Source of the DNA: Sipunculus nudus | Lineage: Eukaryota; Annelida; Sipuncula; Golfingiida; Sipunculidae | Assembly (NCBI GenBank): GCA_026874595.1 | Contig: CM049310.1 | Location: 66,110,056 to 66,174,055, forward strand | Direction of reading: 5' to 3' | DNA: 64,000 nucleotides | Part shown: positions 9,703-21,335 of the stretch, piece after piece | Layout of the letters: each line of letters opens with the position of its first letter | Numbering within the stretch: position 1 is the stretch's first letter | The notes under the pieces: model-generated | What the model was told of the DNA's origin: nothing | The model's input: the letters and a program-made list of their open reading frames with translations, nothing else | The model's database searches: none | Translations under genes and position numbers: made by a program

Positions 9703-11911
9703 AACACGATTTTTCTGAATCTTACACCAATTATCGGGTCACATGTGAATTGGTGCCTAACCAATTTGCGTTGATCTCTGACCTTTCCTGTCTGCCCAGT
9801 GTCCATTTGTTTGTCTGTTTCATCACATAAACCCTCATATCTCAGGAGCCGTTTGACCGATCAGGAAATAAAATTTATGCAAATGTAGCCCTTGGATAGC
9901 TTGATAACATACACAAAAAATGGTGGTGCCACCTGTAACCCTGTTTGCACAGTGTCCATCTGTTCATCTGCCTTGCGTTAAAATCACTCATATCTCTGCA
10001 GTGAATTGACTAATTCACCTGAAATTCGGCATGCTTACATATCCTGGATAGCTTTCTTAATTTTATGACAGGTGGCGCCACCTATATTCACGTTCACGCT
10101 GCAGACATCCAAGCTCATATCTTGGGAACCGTTTAAGCTATCAGGAAATTTATACAAATGTAGCCCTTGGATAGCTTCATAACATACACAAAATATGGTG
10201 GCGCCACTTGTAACCATGTTTGCACAGTGTCCATCTGTTTGTCTGCCTTGGGTTAAAATCACTCATATCTCTGCAGTGACTTGACTAATTCACCTGAAAT
10301 TTGGCATGCTTATACATCCTGGATAGCTTTCTTGATTTTATGACAGGTGGCACCACCTATATTCACGTTCACGCTGCAGACATCCAAGCTCATATCTCGG
10401 GAACCGTTTGACCGATCAGAAAATAAAATTTATACAAATGTAGCCCTTGGATAGCTTCATAACATACACAAATAATGGTGGCGCCACCTGTAACCATGTT
10501 TGCACAGTGTCCATCTGTTCATCTGCCTTGGGTTAAAATCACTCATATCTCTGCAGTGAATTGACTATTTCACCTGAAATTGGGCATGCTTATACATCCT
10601 GGATAGCTTTCTTGATTTTATGACAGGTGGCACCACCTATATTCACGTTCACGCTGCAGACATCCAAGCTCATATCTCGGGAACCGTTTGACCGATCAGG
10701 AAATAAAATTGATACAAATGTAGCCCTTGGATAGCTTCATAACATACACAAATAATGGTGGCGCCACCTGTAACCATGTTTGCACAGTGTCCATCTGTTC
10801 ATCTGCTTTGTGTTAAAATCACTCATATCTCTGCAGTGAATTGACTAATTTACCTGAAATTGGGCATGCTTATACATCCTGGATAGCTTTCTTGATTTAT
10901 GACAGGTGGCGCCACCTACATTCATGTTCACGCTGATGACATCCAAGCTCATATCTCAGGAACCGTTTGACCGATCAGGAAATAAAATTGATACAAATGT
11001 AGCCCTTGGATAGTTTTATAACATACACAAAAAATGTTGGCGCCAACTGTAACCATGTTTGCACAGTGTCCATCTGTTCATCTGCCTTGTGTTAAAATCA
11101 CTCATATCTCTGCAGTGAATTGACTAATTCACCTGAAATTCAGCATGCATATACATCCTGGATAGCTTTCTTGATTTTATGACAGGTGGCGCCACCTACA
11201 CTATAGTTTACGCTGCAGACATCCAAGCTTATATCTCGGGAACTGTTTGACTGATTGGGCCAAAATTTTGCATGTGTATAGATCTCACATAGGTCTTTAT
11301 CATACACAAAACTGGAGGGGCCACCTGCAACCATTTTTGCAAATTTTGCTCAGCTTCTGTATGTTTGTCTGCTGAGGCCTAAAATCACTCATTTCTCTGT
11401 AGTGGTTTGACATGACTGCCTAAAATATTGCAGGTTTATGCATCCTGGACAGCTTTCTTAATTTTATGACAGGTAGCGCCACCTAAATTCTAGTTAATGC
11501 TGCACACATCCAAGCTCATATCTCAGGAACTGTTTGACTAATTGGGCCAAAATTGTGTATGTGTTTAGATCTCACATAGGTCTTTATCATTCACAAAACT
11601 GGAGGGGCAACCTGCAACCATTTTTGCACAGCGTCTGTCTGTTTGTCTGCCGTGGGCTATAATCACTCATACATATGTAGTGGTTTGACTTTTCTGCCTT
11701 AAATTTTGCATATGTATACAACTTGAACAGCTTTCTGGATTTGTAGTAGCTGGCACAACCTACATACACATTCAGGCTGCAGACATTCATGCTAATATGC
11801 AACATACCTCACTCTATTTCCCCTTGCCACTCAATCCATGCCTCACTTCACCCGTTCCACTCTGATTTTGGCGGATACACATAGTCACTTGTGGGCTACC
11901 CATGTTCTAGT
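9703..11911 (+). mobile_element. Family C, 5'-truncated, with expanded core
   Basis: The left part matches the C interior (caccaattatcgggtcacat). The 3' end at 11868-11911 has GGCGGATACACATAG, a weakened stem (AGTCACTTGTGGGCT) and TTCTAGTT. The 5' head with the (GCC)n tract is missing. Confidence 0.7.
9900..11800 (+). repeat. Tandem array, about 280-bp dimer of two half-units
   Basis: GGTGGCGCCACC-type palindromes occur near 9921, 10072, 10199, 10347, 10478, 10626, 10759, 10907 and 11040. The spacing alternates at about 148 and 131 bp, so the true repeat is a dimer of about 280 bp. The CpG in the palindrome is often changed to TG or CA. Confidence 0.85.
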
Positions 11912-11932
11912 TTTTAAAGTTTACACATTTTT

Positions 11933-12299
11933 TCTCTCTTTATAGATATATAAATACAGACTTAATCTTGGCCTGTTGGTTAATCTGTTTGATGCTTCAG
12001 TTGAATGAGTATATACTACCATTCTGATGATAAAATTTCCTTTTGTGAATCTCTTCCCAGTCAGCTGAGCGTCATGACCCATGGGTCACTTGTTATCATA
12101 TATAACAGCTGAGCGCCGTGACCCATGGGTCCCTTGTTTCTCTATTCTTTAGATATATTAATACACACACAATCTCAGTCGTTGGTTAATCTGTTTGATG
12201 CTTCAGTTCAATGGTTATATACTACCATTCAGATGATAAAATTTCCTTTGCAAATCTCTTCCCAGTCAGCTGAGCTTCATGACCCATGGGTCACTTGTT
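11933..12299 (+). repeat. Three successive family A 3' termini
   Basis: Two copies of a tail of about 161 bp (gttggttaatctgtttgatg... CTGAGCGTCATGACC...) end at 12094 and 12299, with an A1-type terminus ending at 12138 between them. Each has the GACCCATGGGTC hairpin and CTTGTT. Confidence 0.8.
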
Positions 12300-12321
12300 G
12301 TTATTGTTTTGACATCTTAAA

Positions 12322-14035
12322 ATGGCAGATTTCAAACCCGAGACATTTGTTGCCGATCCCGACCCTGATCAACTTGAACAGTTGTCAAAAGAACAGTTGT
12401 TGTGTTTGGGACAACACTTAGGGCTAAGTGTGAAAAAAGCTTTGAGAAAGCCTGATATCATTGCTAAAATCATGCAAGATCTAGTTAGCAAAGGTTAAAT
12501 TGAAGAGACTGAAGTTGAAACATAAAAAAATGACAGCCTTGCTATGCAATTAGAATTGAAAAAGTTGGAAATGCAACATGAGCAAGCATTAAAACAGTTA
12601 GAATTAGAAAAACAAAGAGGAGAGAGGGAAGAACATGAAAGTTTAAAAAGAGAAAGAATAGAAAAAGAAAAAGAAATTGAGTTAAAACGACTGGAGTCAG
12701 AAAGACAAAGTAGAACATAGTCTACGTGCTGCCCCAACTCACAGTTTTGATGTTACTAAACACATTAGACTTGTCCCACCATTTCAAGAAAAAGAGGTTG
12801 ATAAATATTTCTTATACTTTGAGAAGGTAGCTGAAAATTTGAAATGGCCTAAGGAAAATTGGACTATGCTGTTACAAAGTGTATTGACTGGCAGGGCCAG
12901 AGAAATTTATACAGAGCTTTCAGTAGAAGCTGCTGCTGACTATGACCTGGTAAAACGGTTAATCCTAAAAGGTTATGAGTTAGTTCTAGAGGCTTACCGC
13001 CAGAAATTCAGAAATTGGGAAAAGAGCAAAGAACAGACCTTCGTCGAATTTGCTAGGACAAAAGAGCAGTTGTTTGATCGCTGGTGTAGTTCTAAAAATG
13101 TAATGAAAGATTATGACAATTTGCGCCAGTTGATTTTGCTTGAAGAATTTAAGTGCTGCATTAACGCATTTCTCGATGAGAAAAGTCCTGATACACTTGA
13201 CATTGCTGCTCAATTAGCTGATGATTATTCATTGTCACACAAAATGTCCTTTACTAGCAAATCAAACCAGTCATTCACAAATAAGAATATAAAACAGTAT
13301 GGTCAAAAGAAGTTTACAGCGCAGTCATCCAGTACTAGTAGTCCTGATAGTTCAGCAAAGCCCGTAGCTACACCTCAGTCCACGTCCACTGTGTCTAAAT
13401 CCAACAAAGACCAGTCATTTTCAAAGAAAATCTGTATTTACTGCAAGAAGGAAGGTCATCTAATATCTGACTGCTGGAAACTTGTGAATAGACCTAATAG
13501 CAAACCTTCTGGTTTTGTTTCAAAATCTGTGCATAGCATAGTACAAGAGCCAGTCTCTTTTTATGTAAATAAGGGGTACAACTCCTTTGTTGACTCAAAT
13601 AAAGAGTTTGATGCTTTGGAGGCCCAAGTGCAGTCTAAATGCAAAGAAGAATCCTTAGATTGGGGGGTAAAAACCTCAGTTGATTCCTGCGAGGAATTTA
13701 ATAAGGCTAGGTCCTTTCAAGACTCCTGCAAGGAGTATCCTTTAAATAAGGCTAAAGCCTTTTATGACTCTTGCGAGAGTATTTCAGATGAGGCTAGGTC
13801 CTCTAATGACAAACAAAAGTTTGTTCCTGCTGAGGAAAATTCCTCTGTTGACTGCCATGAGGAGTTTGGTAAGGATGTAGATTCCTTAGATGACTCTGAA
13901 ACAGAGTTTATGACTGACACCTACAATGTCAGTTCTTTGTTTGACGAGGTTGAGGTGGTAGATTCCTCTCCTGATGGTAGGCAAGCCCAATCAGAATCCT
14001 CCTTAGGCCCCACTAAGGCCTATTCCTGCTTTTGA
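12322..14035 (+). pseudogene. gag: Ty3/gypsy-type gag, broken
   Basis: Capsid/nucleocapsid precursor of the LTR element. The ATG at 12322 opens 58 codons (MADFKPETF...), then in-frame stops at 12496, 12523 and 12718 and a frameshift near 12703-12718. Frame 2 stays open from there to 14035. Within it are a predicted coiled coil (about 12540-12710, rich in E, K, R, L), a helical capsid segment that resembles the gag region from which SCAN domains arose, and a CCHC zinc knuckle (CIYCKKEGHLISDC, 13433-13474) followed by an acidic Ser-rich tail with repeated 'DSCEEF'-like units. The first stop, a TAA, could come from one base change. Family is clear; clade is a guess. Confidence 0.75.
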
Positions 14036-14497
14036 TGAACCATTCAGTAGGATTATTGTTGATTGTATTGGACCACTGCCGAAAAAAAAGAATCTGGACA
14101 TGAACACTTGCTGACAATTATGTGCGCATCTACCAGGTTCCCTGAGGCCACATACCATTGCACAAAATTAATGCCAAAAGTGTTGTCAAAGCTTTGACCA
14201 AGTTTTTTTTACTTTTGGATTACCAAAATCCGTCCAGTCTGACCAAGGGTCTAATTTTATGTCTGGCTTATTCCAACAAGTTATGCTTGAGCTAGGTATA
14301 AAACAGTACAGCTCTTCGCCATACCATCCTGAAAGTCAGGGCGCCCTCGAGCGTTTTTACCAGACATTGAAAAACATGATCAGGACTTATTGCTATGACA
14401 CACAGAAAGACTGGGATGAAGGAATCCACCTATTGTTGTTTGCTGTCAGAGAATCCTTTCAAGAATCCTTTGGTTTCAGTCCCTTTGAACTAGTTTT
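14036..14497 (+). pseudogene. Integrase core fragment of the same LTR element
   Basis: Parts of a retroviral-type integrase catalytic core are spread over three frames. 'IIVDCIG' carries the first Asp (about 14055), an SDQGSNF-like block the second (about 14240), and the frame from 14259 has HPESQGALERF with the Glu. Several frameshifts and stops make it inactive. Protease, reverse transcriptase and RNase H, normally between gag and integrase, are absent: the gag frame runs straight into the integrase at about 14020-14040. The fragment stops at 14497, where a repeat head begins; no 3' LTR follows. Confidence 0.75.
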
Positions 14498-14723
14498 TAG
14501 CTCAGCTTACTGTATACAAAACTGGTGGTGCCAGCTACAATCATTTTTGTGTTGTGTGCACCCATGCGAGAATTTCAGCAGTGATGTTTGTGTAATTGTT
14601 TCTTATTCAAAATGTTTAGTGCTTGCATTGTTCATATACATGAAAAGTAATGGTCCAGTATTGAAGAATTATACCTGGTGTATTTCCCAATGCACAGTTC
14701 GCATTAGGCCTGTAGGCCTTGTT
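14492..14723 (+). mobile_element. Short chimera: family A head joined to family B tail
   Basis: It begins TTTTTAGCTCAGC (A head) but continues at once as B core (tactgtatacaaaactggtgg) and ends with the B terminus (GTTCGCATTAGGCCTGTAGGCCTTGTT, 14697-14723). Length about 230 bp. Two other B copies carry an A3 element at this same place, so a deletion inside such a composite is the simplest origin. Confidence 0.6.
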
Positions 14724-15299
14724 TATAAAAAGTCAGCTGTAAAGCATTTTGTATTGGGAAAATTAATTTCAAAGTTATTTCAAGAAGGGACCACTTTTGT
14801 GTACAGATGGCAGCACTTAGTTTACCATTGGCAGATTGCCAGTGCCTTGATGTTGGCCATTAGCCAAGATGATGTCAGCTCTATAAATAGTTTTTGCACA
14901 GTGCCTGGATTGGAAGAAGTGCAGCCAGGTTTATGTCAAGAGTTCACTCAGTGCAGTAGCTGCATTCTATTAATAGCTTTGGCAGACTGCTCACTGGATC
15001 ATATTTAGCACCAAAGTTCAGCCTGAATCTATTTATAGCTTTGGCAGACTGCCAACTGTGTCAGATTATGCAACAGGTCAAGAGTTCACTCAGTGCAGCC
15101 AGGTACAGGTCAAAAGTTCACTCAGTCTAACAAGGTGCAGGTCAAGAGTTCACTCAGTGCAGTATAGCCTGAGCCAGCAATTTGTGACAGTTCACTCGGG
15201 GCAACTGCCTTTCTCACCTAAGTCTGGTCAGCCCCATGCATCAGACTCAAGGTAAGTTTGAGGTATTGGCCTGATATTTTGACCTGTCTATGTGACTTT
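14724..15299 (+). repeat. G module (TATA-like motifs and splice-donor-like site)
   Basis: Opens ATAAAAAGTCAGCTG, followed by 'cagatggcagcactt', CTATAAATAG, CTATTTATAG, 'tttggcagactgcc', three to four 32-bp units of 'caagagttcactcagtgcag', and ends near CAAGGTAAGTTTGA. The same module is seen at 20807, 32200 and 63286, and partly within every long B. Short reading frames recur in it but the DNA is conserved in all codon positions, so I do not call it coding. Confidence 0.6.
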
Positions 15300-16573
15300 G
15301 ACGCCACTGAGGCCAATTTGTTTAATATTTTACAAGAATAGTCCCCTGAATAATTCTTATAATGATTAACTTTTAAGTTCCAAAGAATGAATTATGGCTG
15401 AATTATAAAGATTGAATTGAGTCATTTTACCATATATGTTAGCTGTGTAAAGCAGATTCATCTAGCCTAGCACCAGTTTATCAGCATCCCTTACATCATG
15501 CCTCTAGACCTTCAGGTTTCAGGTTATCTATGGTTAATATTGACAAGAATGTTTTTTAAAAGCTTTTAAATAATGTAGATTTATGATTTTAGATATACTT
15601 CATACCAGGCAATGTTAACAATCACAGGTATACAGCTCTCTGTGGGTATATAAAGACGGCTATACATAGATTATAAATAATTGGTATCCATAATCAACTG
15701 TATTCAAGATTTTGCCATCAGTGAGATGTATCTGTATTATAATTTTGCATTCAGTATGCATCTGTAGTAATTTTTAGTGAGCCTGTGAGCTAATTTGATG
15801 TTGTGGCAGCGTCCATAGTCCATCTTCTGTAAGTTAACCCATACTAGTCGAAAACAACTGGAGCTAGCATCATGAAATGTAATGTAAAAAATTAGCCATC
15901 TGAAAAACTCTGCATTTTCTTAGATCTTAATGAGAAAAAAATTTAAAAACCTTTAAAAATCTTCTCCGACTAAACGGTCAAGCCAAATTGTTCAGTATTT
16001 CACAGAAATAATCTTTTATATCATATCTTACAAGTTTGTTTGAATGGTTCAAGTATGATATAAAAGATTAAAAAGTATTTTAGCCAAAGTCTTTCAGTAT
16101 GTGTAAACAGATTTACCAACAGGCCAAGATTGTGTCTGTAATTTTAAATAGGTTGAGAAACTGCCAACTGTTTCAGATTTGGCAACAGATCAAGAGTTCA
16201 TTCAGTGCAGCCAGATATAGGTCAAGAGTTCAATCATTGCAGCCAAGCACAAGGCATGTGATCACCTCATGGGCAGCATGTGATCATTTCATGGGTAGCA
16301 TGTGATCACCTCATGAGTATCATGTGATCACCTCATGTTCATTCAGTGCAGCCAGGTACAGGTCAAAAGTTCACTCAGTCTAGCCAGGTGCAGGTCAAGA
16401 GTTCACTCAGTGCAGTAGCCTGAGCCAGTAATTTGTCACAGTACACTTGGGGGCAACAGCCTTTGTCACTTAAGCCTGGTCAGCCCCTTGCATCAGACTC
16501 AAGGTAAGTTTGATGTTTTGGGCTGATATTCTGACCTGTCTATGTGTCTTTAATGGCTTTCTCGTTCACAAGA
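15300..16573 (+). repeat. Near-identical copy of 3737-5009 (1.27 kb)
   Basis: Aligned by eye at an offset of 11563-11564 bp, the two blocks differ by about five bases and one G insertion. Other B copies in the window differ far more. The copy spans an internal B head, the GTGATCAC minisatellite and the GTAAGT site. Confidence 0.9.
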
Positions 16574-18219
16574 CAAGTGTTGTTACCTACAGTGACTTTT
16601 GCAAAGTGTGTGTGCCTGCTTATTTCTACAGAGGAATTTGATATATCAGCCTGAAATTGGGAATATTTATACATATTGAATTGCTTTGTCCTATACAAGA
16701 CTGGTGGTGCCACCTACAATAATTTTTGCACAGTGTGTGTCTCTGCTTATTTCTCAGTAGGGGTTTGTTATATCAGTCTGAAATTGGTCATATTTATATA
16801 TCTCTGATAGCTTCATTGTATACAAGACTGGTTGTGCCAGCTACAATCATTTTTATGTTGTATGCACCCATGACAGAATTTCAGCAGTGATGATTGTGTA
16901 ATTGTATCTGCCAAAATGAAGTTTTGCGGATACTATGTTTTTGACCGGGTTCTGCCACCGCCGCCGCCGTTTTTATTTCTGGAGAACTCCTCTGAGACTA
17001 CTAGACGGATTTTTCCGAAACTTACACCAATTATCGGGTCACATGTGCACTGGTGCCTTACCAAATGGCCTTGACCTCTGACCTTTCCTCACTGCCCAGC
17101 ATCTGTTTGTGCGTCTGTTTCCGCACATAAACCCACATATCTCAGGAACCGTTTGACCGATCAGGAAAAATTTTTTGTACAAATGTGGCCCTGGGTTAGC
17201 TTTATAGCATACACAAAAAATGGTGGCGCCACCTGCAGCCATTTTGGCATAGTGTCCATCTGTTCATCTGCCTTGGGTTAAAATCACTCATATCTCTTCA
17301 GTGCTTTGACTAATTCACCTGAAATTCGGCATGGGTATACATCCTAGATAGCTTTCTTGATTTTATGACAGGTGGCGCCTCCTACATGCACGTTCATGCT
17401 GCAGACATCCAAGCTGATATCTCGGGAACTGTTCGACCTATCAGGAAAAAAAAATTACATAAATGTAGCCCTTTGATAGCTTTATAATATACACAAAAAT
17501 GGTGGTGCCACCTGCAGCCATTTTTGCACAGTGTCCATCTGTTTGTTTGCCTTGGGTTAAAATCTCTCATATCTCTACAGTGGTTTGACCAAATTACCTG
17601 TAATTCGGCATGCGTATCCATCCTGGATAGCTTTCTTGATTTTATGACAGGTGGCTCCAGCTTCATTCACATTCACCCTGCATACATTAATGCTTATATC
17701 CCTGGATTAGTTTAACCAATCAGGAAAAATATTTTACACAAATGTAGCCCTTGGATAGCTTTATCACATGCACAAAAATGGTGGCGCCACCTGCAGCCAT
17801 TTTTGCACAGCATCCATCTGTTTGTCTCCTGTGGGATAAAATCACTCGTATCTCTTCAGTGGTTTGACTTTTCAACCTGAAATTTTGCATGTGTATACAT
17901 CTTGGATAGTTTCTTGTTCAAATAACAGGTGGCACCACCTACAATCATGTTTATGTTGCAAACATCCATTTTAATATGTAACACATGTAACTCTATTTCC
18001 CCTTGCCACTCAATCCATGTGTCACTTAACTCGTCCAACTCTGATTTTGGCAGATACACTTAGTGGCTTGTCGACTACCCGTATTCAAGTTCTTTCTTGT
18101 TCAAAATGTTGAGTACTTGCATTGTTCATATACATGAAAAGTATTGGTCTAGCATTGAAGCATCATACCTGGTGTATTTCCCAATGCACAGGTTTGCCTT
18201 AGGCCTGTAGGCCTGTAAC
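15770..18219 (+). mobile_element. Family B copy interrupted by C
   Basis: B-type head TTTTTAGTGAGCCTGTGAGC at 15771; core monomers at 16600-16890; 3' end at 18186-18219 (GCACAGGTTTGCCTTAGGCCTGTAGGCC) with decayed last bases. The interruption 16903-18090 is a family C element. Confidence 0.7.
16903..18090 (+). mobile_element. Family C element, near full length (1.19 kb)
   Basis: 5' hairpin arms GTATCTGCCAAAA and TTTTGCGGATAC (16904-16935), then a (GCC)n-like tract at 16961. The interior has 280-bp-type core monomers with GGTGGCGCCACC. The 3' end has GGCAGATACAC (inverted head), a decayed stem (AGTGG...CGACT) and TTCAAGTT where other copies have TTCTAGTT. The flanks are B sequence: 'gtgatgattgtgtaattg' on the left and 'cttgttcaaaatg' on the right. 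Confidence 0.75.
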
Positions 18220-18221
18220 TA

Positions 18222-19391
18222 TTTTTAGCGAACCTGTCAGCTTATGCAATGGTGTGGCGTCGTCCGGCGTCCATTGGCCATCGTCCGGCGTCTCTACATT
18301 AACCCATACTATCTTGAAAATGGCAAGAGTTGGCATTAAGAAATTTTCTGCAAAAAATTAGTCATCTATAAAACTCTATCGGATTTTGCTTATTTTTTGG
18401 CTAACTGCATTTTCTTAGATTTTATAGAGAAAAAGCTAAAAAAAACTTTTAAAATCTTCTTCTCCAAAACTCTTCAGCCAAATTGTCCAATATTTCACAG
18501 AAATGATCCCTGGAACAATCTCTCTCGAGTTTGTTCGAATGCTTTAAGTTCGCTGATTTTTGGCCAAGTTACAGCTAGTTGAACTTAGTCATCTGTCCAA
18601 AAAAAGCATACTAAAATTACAATCTTAGAAATGGCTGGAGCTGTCATCACCAAATTTTATGCCAATGATTGTCACATGAGTCATGTCTGAAATTCAGGTA
18701 TTGGTGGAACCACCTGCATCGGCCTTTTTTGAACGGGGGTCATCAGTGCCTGTATCATACTGACAGCTACAAAAAACTTCTTCTCTGAAACCATTTGGCC
18801 AAATTGTTTAATATCGCACAGAAATGATCCTAGGGTAGTGCTTATTGAAGTTTGTTCAAATGGTCTCAGTTCAGTGTTTTTTGGCTGAGTTATGGGAAGC
18901 TGAATTTAGTCATATGCCATAACAGCTCATTTTAGCTCAGTTGCTACAAAGATCTTCTCAAAAACCACTGGGCCAAATTCTTAAATCTCACACATTAAAT
19001 ATCCTTAGATGTTGATAATTCAAGTTTGTTCAAATGGTTTTGGTTCAGTGATTTTTTGCTGAGTTATAGGAAGCTTAACTGAGCCATTTTGCTTTATTTT
19101 CCCATATGAGTTATAAACCTGCAAAAGGTTTTTTGACTGACGCCACTGAGGCCAATTTATTTAATATTTTACAAGAATAATCCCTTGAATAATTCTTAAT
19201 ATAATTGTCTTTTATGGTTCGAAAGAATGAATTTTGGCTGAATAATAAAGATTGAATTGAGTCATTTTACCATATATGTTAGCTGTGTGAAGCAGATACA
19301 TCTAGCCTGGAACCAGTTTATCAGCATCCGTTACATCATGCCTCAAGACATTTAGATTTTATGTTATCTTTGGTTAATATTGACAAGAATG
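18222..19391 (+). mobile_element. Family B copy, 3' part replaced by the next B
   Basis: Head TTTTTAGCGAACCTGTCAGC at 18222, then the B body in order (atcggattttgcttatttt; ggtattggtgg; gacgccactgaggcc) up to 'aatattgacaagaatg', where a new B head begins. Confidence 0.7.
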
Positions 19392-20806
19392 TTTTTAGCA
19401 AACCTGTGAGCTTATGCGTTGGTGCGGCGTCATCCGTCGTGCGTCGTCTGTACGTTAACCATAGCTATACCGAAAACGGCAGGAGCTAGCATCACCAATT
19501 TTTTTTGCAAATAATCAGTTATTCAAAAAACTATATCGGATTTTGTTTATTTTTTTTCTAACTGCATTTTCTTAGATTTTATAGGGAAAAAGCTAAAAAA
19601 GCTTTAAAAATCTTCTTCTCCAAAACTGCCCAGCTAAATTGTCTAATATTTTACAGAAATGATCCCTGGAACAATCTTTCTCAAGTTTGTTCATATGCTT
19701 CCAGTTTAGAGATTTTTGGCCGAGTTACAGGAGGTTGAACTTTGTTATCTGTGCAAAAAGGCATATTAAAATTTATATCTCAAAAACTGCTGTAGCTATC
19801 ATCACCAAATTTTATGCCAATGTTGGTCACATAGGTCATATCTGAAATTGAGGTATTGGTGGCGCCACCTGCATCGGCCTTTTTTGTACGGGGTCATCAG
19901 TGCCTGTATCACACTGAGAGCTACAAAAAACTTCCTCTCTGAAACCAATTGGCCAAAATGTTTAATATCACACAGAAATGATCCTAGGGTAGTGCTTTCT
20001 GAAGTTTGTTCAAATGGTCTCAGTTCAGTGACTTTTGGCTAAGTTATGGGAAGCTGAATTTAGTCATATGCCATAACAGCCCATTTTAGCTCAATGGATA
20101 CAAAGATCTTCTTCTCAAAAACCACTGGGCCAAATTCTTAAATCTCACACATTAATTATCCTCAGATATTGATAATTCAAGTTTGTTCAAATGGTTTTGG
20201 TTCAGTGCTTTTTGGCTGATTTATGGGAAGCTGAACTTATAGCCAATTTGCTGTATCTTCCTATACGAGTTATAAACCTGCGAAACGTTTTTCAACTGAT
20301 GCCACTGAAGCCAGTTTGTTAAATATTTTACAAGAATAATCCCTACAATAATTATTATAATAATTGTCATTAATGGTTCCACATGAATGATTTTTGGCTG
20401 AATTATGGAGATTGAATTGAGTCATTTTACCATACATGTTAGCTGTGTGATGCTGTTACATCAAGCCTAGCACCAGTTTATCAGCATCTATTACATCATG
20501 CCACTAGACATTTAGATTTCAGGTTATCTTTGGTTAATATTGACAAGAAAGTTTTTTTAAAAGCTTTTAAAAAATTTAGATTTATGATTAAAGTTATTTA
20601 TCATACCAGACAATGTTACAATCATGGATATTTAGCTCTCTGTGGCTATATAAAGACAACTGTATGTGGATTATAAATTTTTGGTATCCCTACTCAACTT
20701 AATTCAAGAATTTGCCATCAATTAGATATATCTGTATTTTAATTTTGCATTCAGTATGCATCCGTAATAATTTTACATATATTCCTGATTTCTTTTTTTT
20801 TTTTAT

Positions 20807-21335
20807 AAAAAGTCAGCTGAAAAGCATTTTGTATTGGGAAAATAAATTTCAAAGTTATTTCAAGTAGGGACCACTTTAATGTACAGATGGCAGCACTTGG
20901 TTTACCATTGGCAGATTGCCAGTGCCTTGATGTTGGCCATTAGCCAAGATGATGTCAGCTCTATAAATAGTTTTGGCACAGTGCCAGGATTGGAAGAAGT
21001 GCAGCCAGGTATAGGTCAAGGATTCAATCAGTGCAGTAGCTGCATTCTATTTATAGCTTTGGCAGACTGCTCACTGCATCATATTTGGCACCGAAGTTCA
21101 GCCTGAATCTATTTATAGCTTTGGCAGACTGCCAGCTGTGTCAGATTATGCAACAGGTCAAGAGTTCACTCAGTGCAGCCAGGTACAGGTCAAAAGTTCA
21201 CTCAGTCTAGCCAGGTGCAGGTCAAGAGTTCACTCAGTGCAGTAACTTGAGGCAGCAATTTGTCACAGGTCACTCGGGGGAACTGCCTTACTCACCTCAG
21301 CCTTGTCAGCCCAGTGCATCAAACTCTGGGGAAGT
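20807..21335 (+). repeat. G module
   Basis: Same order of motifs as at 14724: TATAAAAAGTCAGCTG, CTATAAATAG, CTATTTATAG and the 32-bp repeats. This copy belongs to the subtype in which the donor-like GGTAAGT has become GGGAAGT. Confidence 0.6.

Larger units (their letters stand above)
9193..12299 (+). mobile_element. A2/C composite element inserted in the LTR-element leader
   Basis: It starts with a family A head (TTAAGCTCAGCTGACTG, 9193) and A2 phrases (aacagggcacaaatcgtaac), then a 5'-truncated family C (about 9703-11911), then three A-type 3' ends at 12094, 12138 and 12299. Left and right of it lie the leader and the gag start codon of the same retrotransposon (9192 and 12322). It is therefore younger than that element. 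Confidence 0.7.

Noticed and set aside
9900-11800. CRISPR-like or regulatory repeat array
   Set aside because: The units are long, directly tandem, without unique spacers, in a eukaryotic intron. It is a satellite-like transposon core.
12495-12737. Minus-strand frame opposite the gag coiled coil
   Set aside because: Shadow of the gag sequence.
20879-21106. 75-codon frame of the G module, also open at 32200-32498 and 63360-63587
   Set aside because: It recurs, but all codon positions are equally conserved, other copies are broken, and it contains TATA-like motifs and minisatellite units. Not convincing as a protein.
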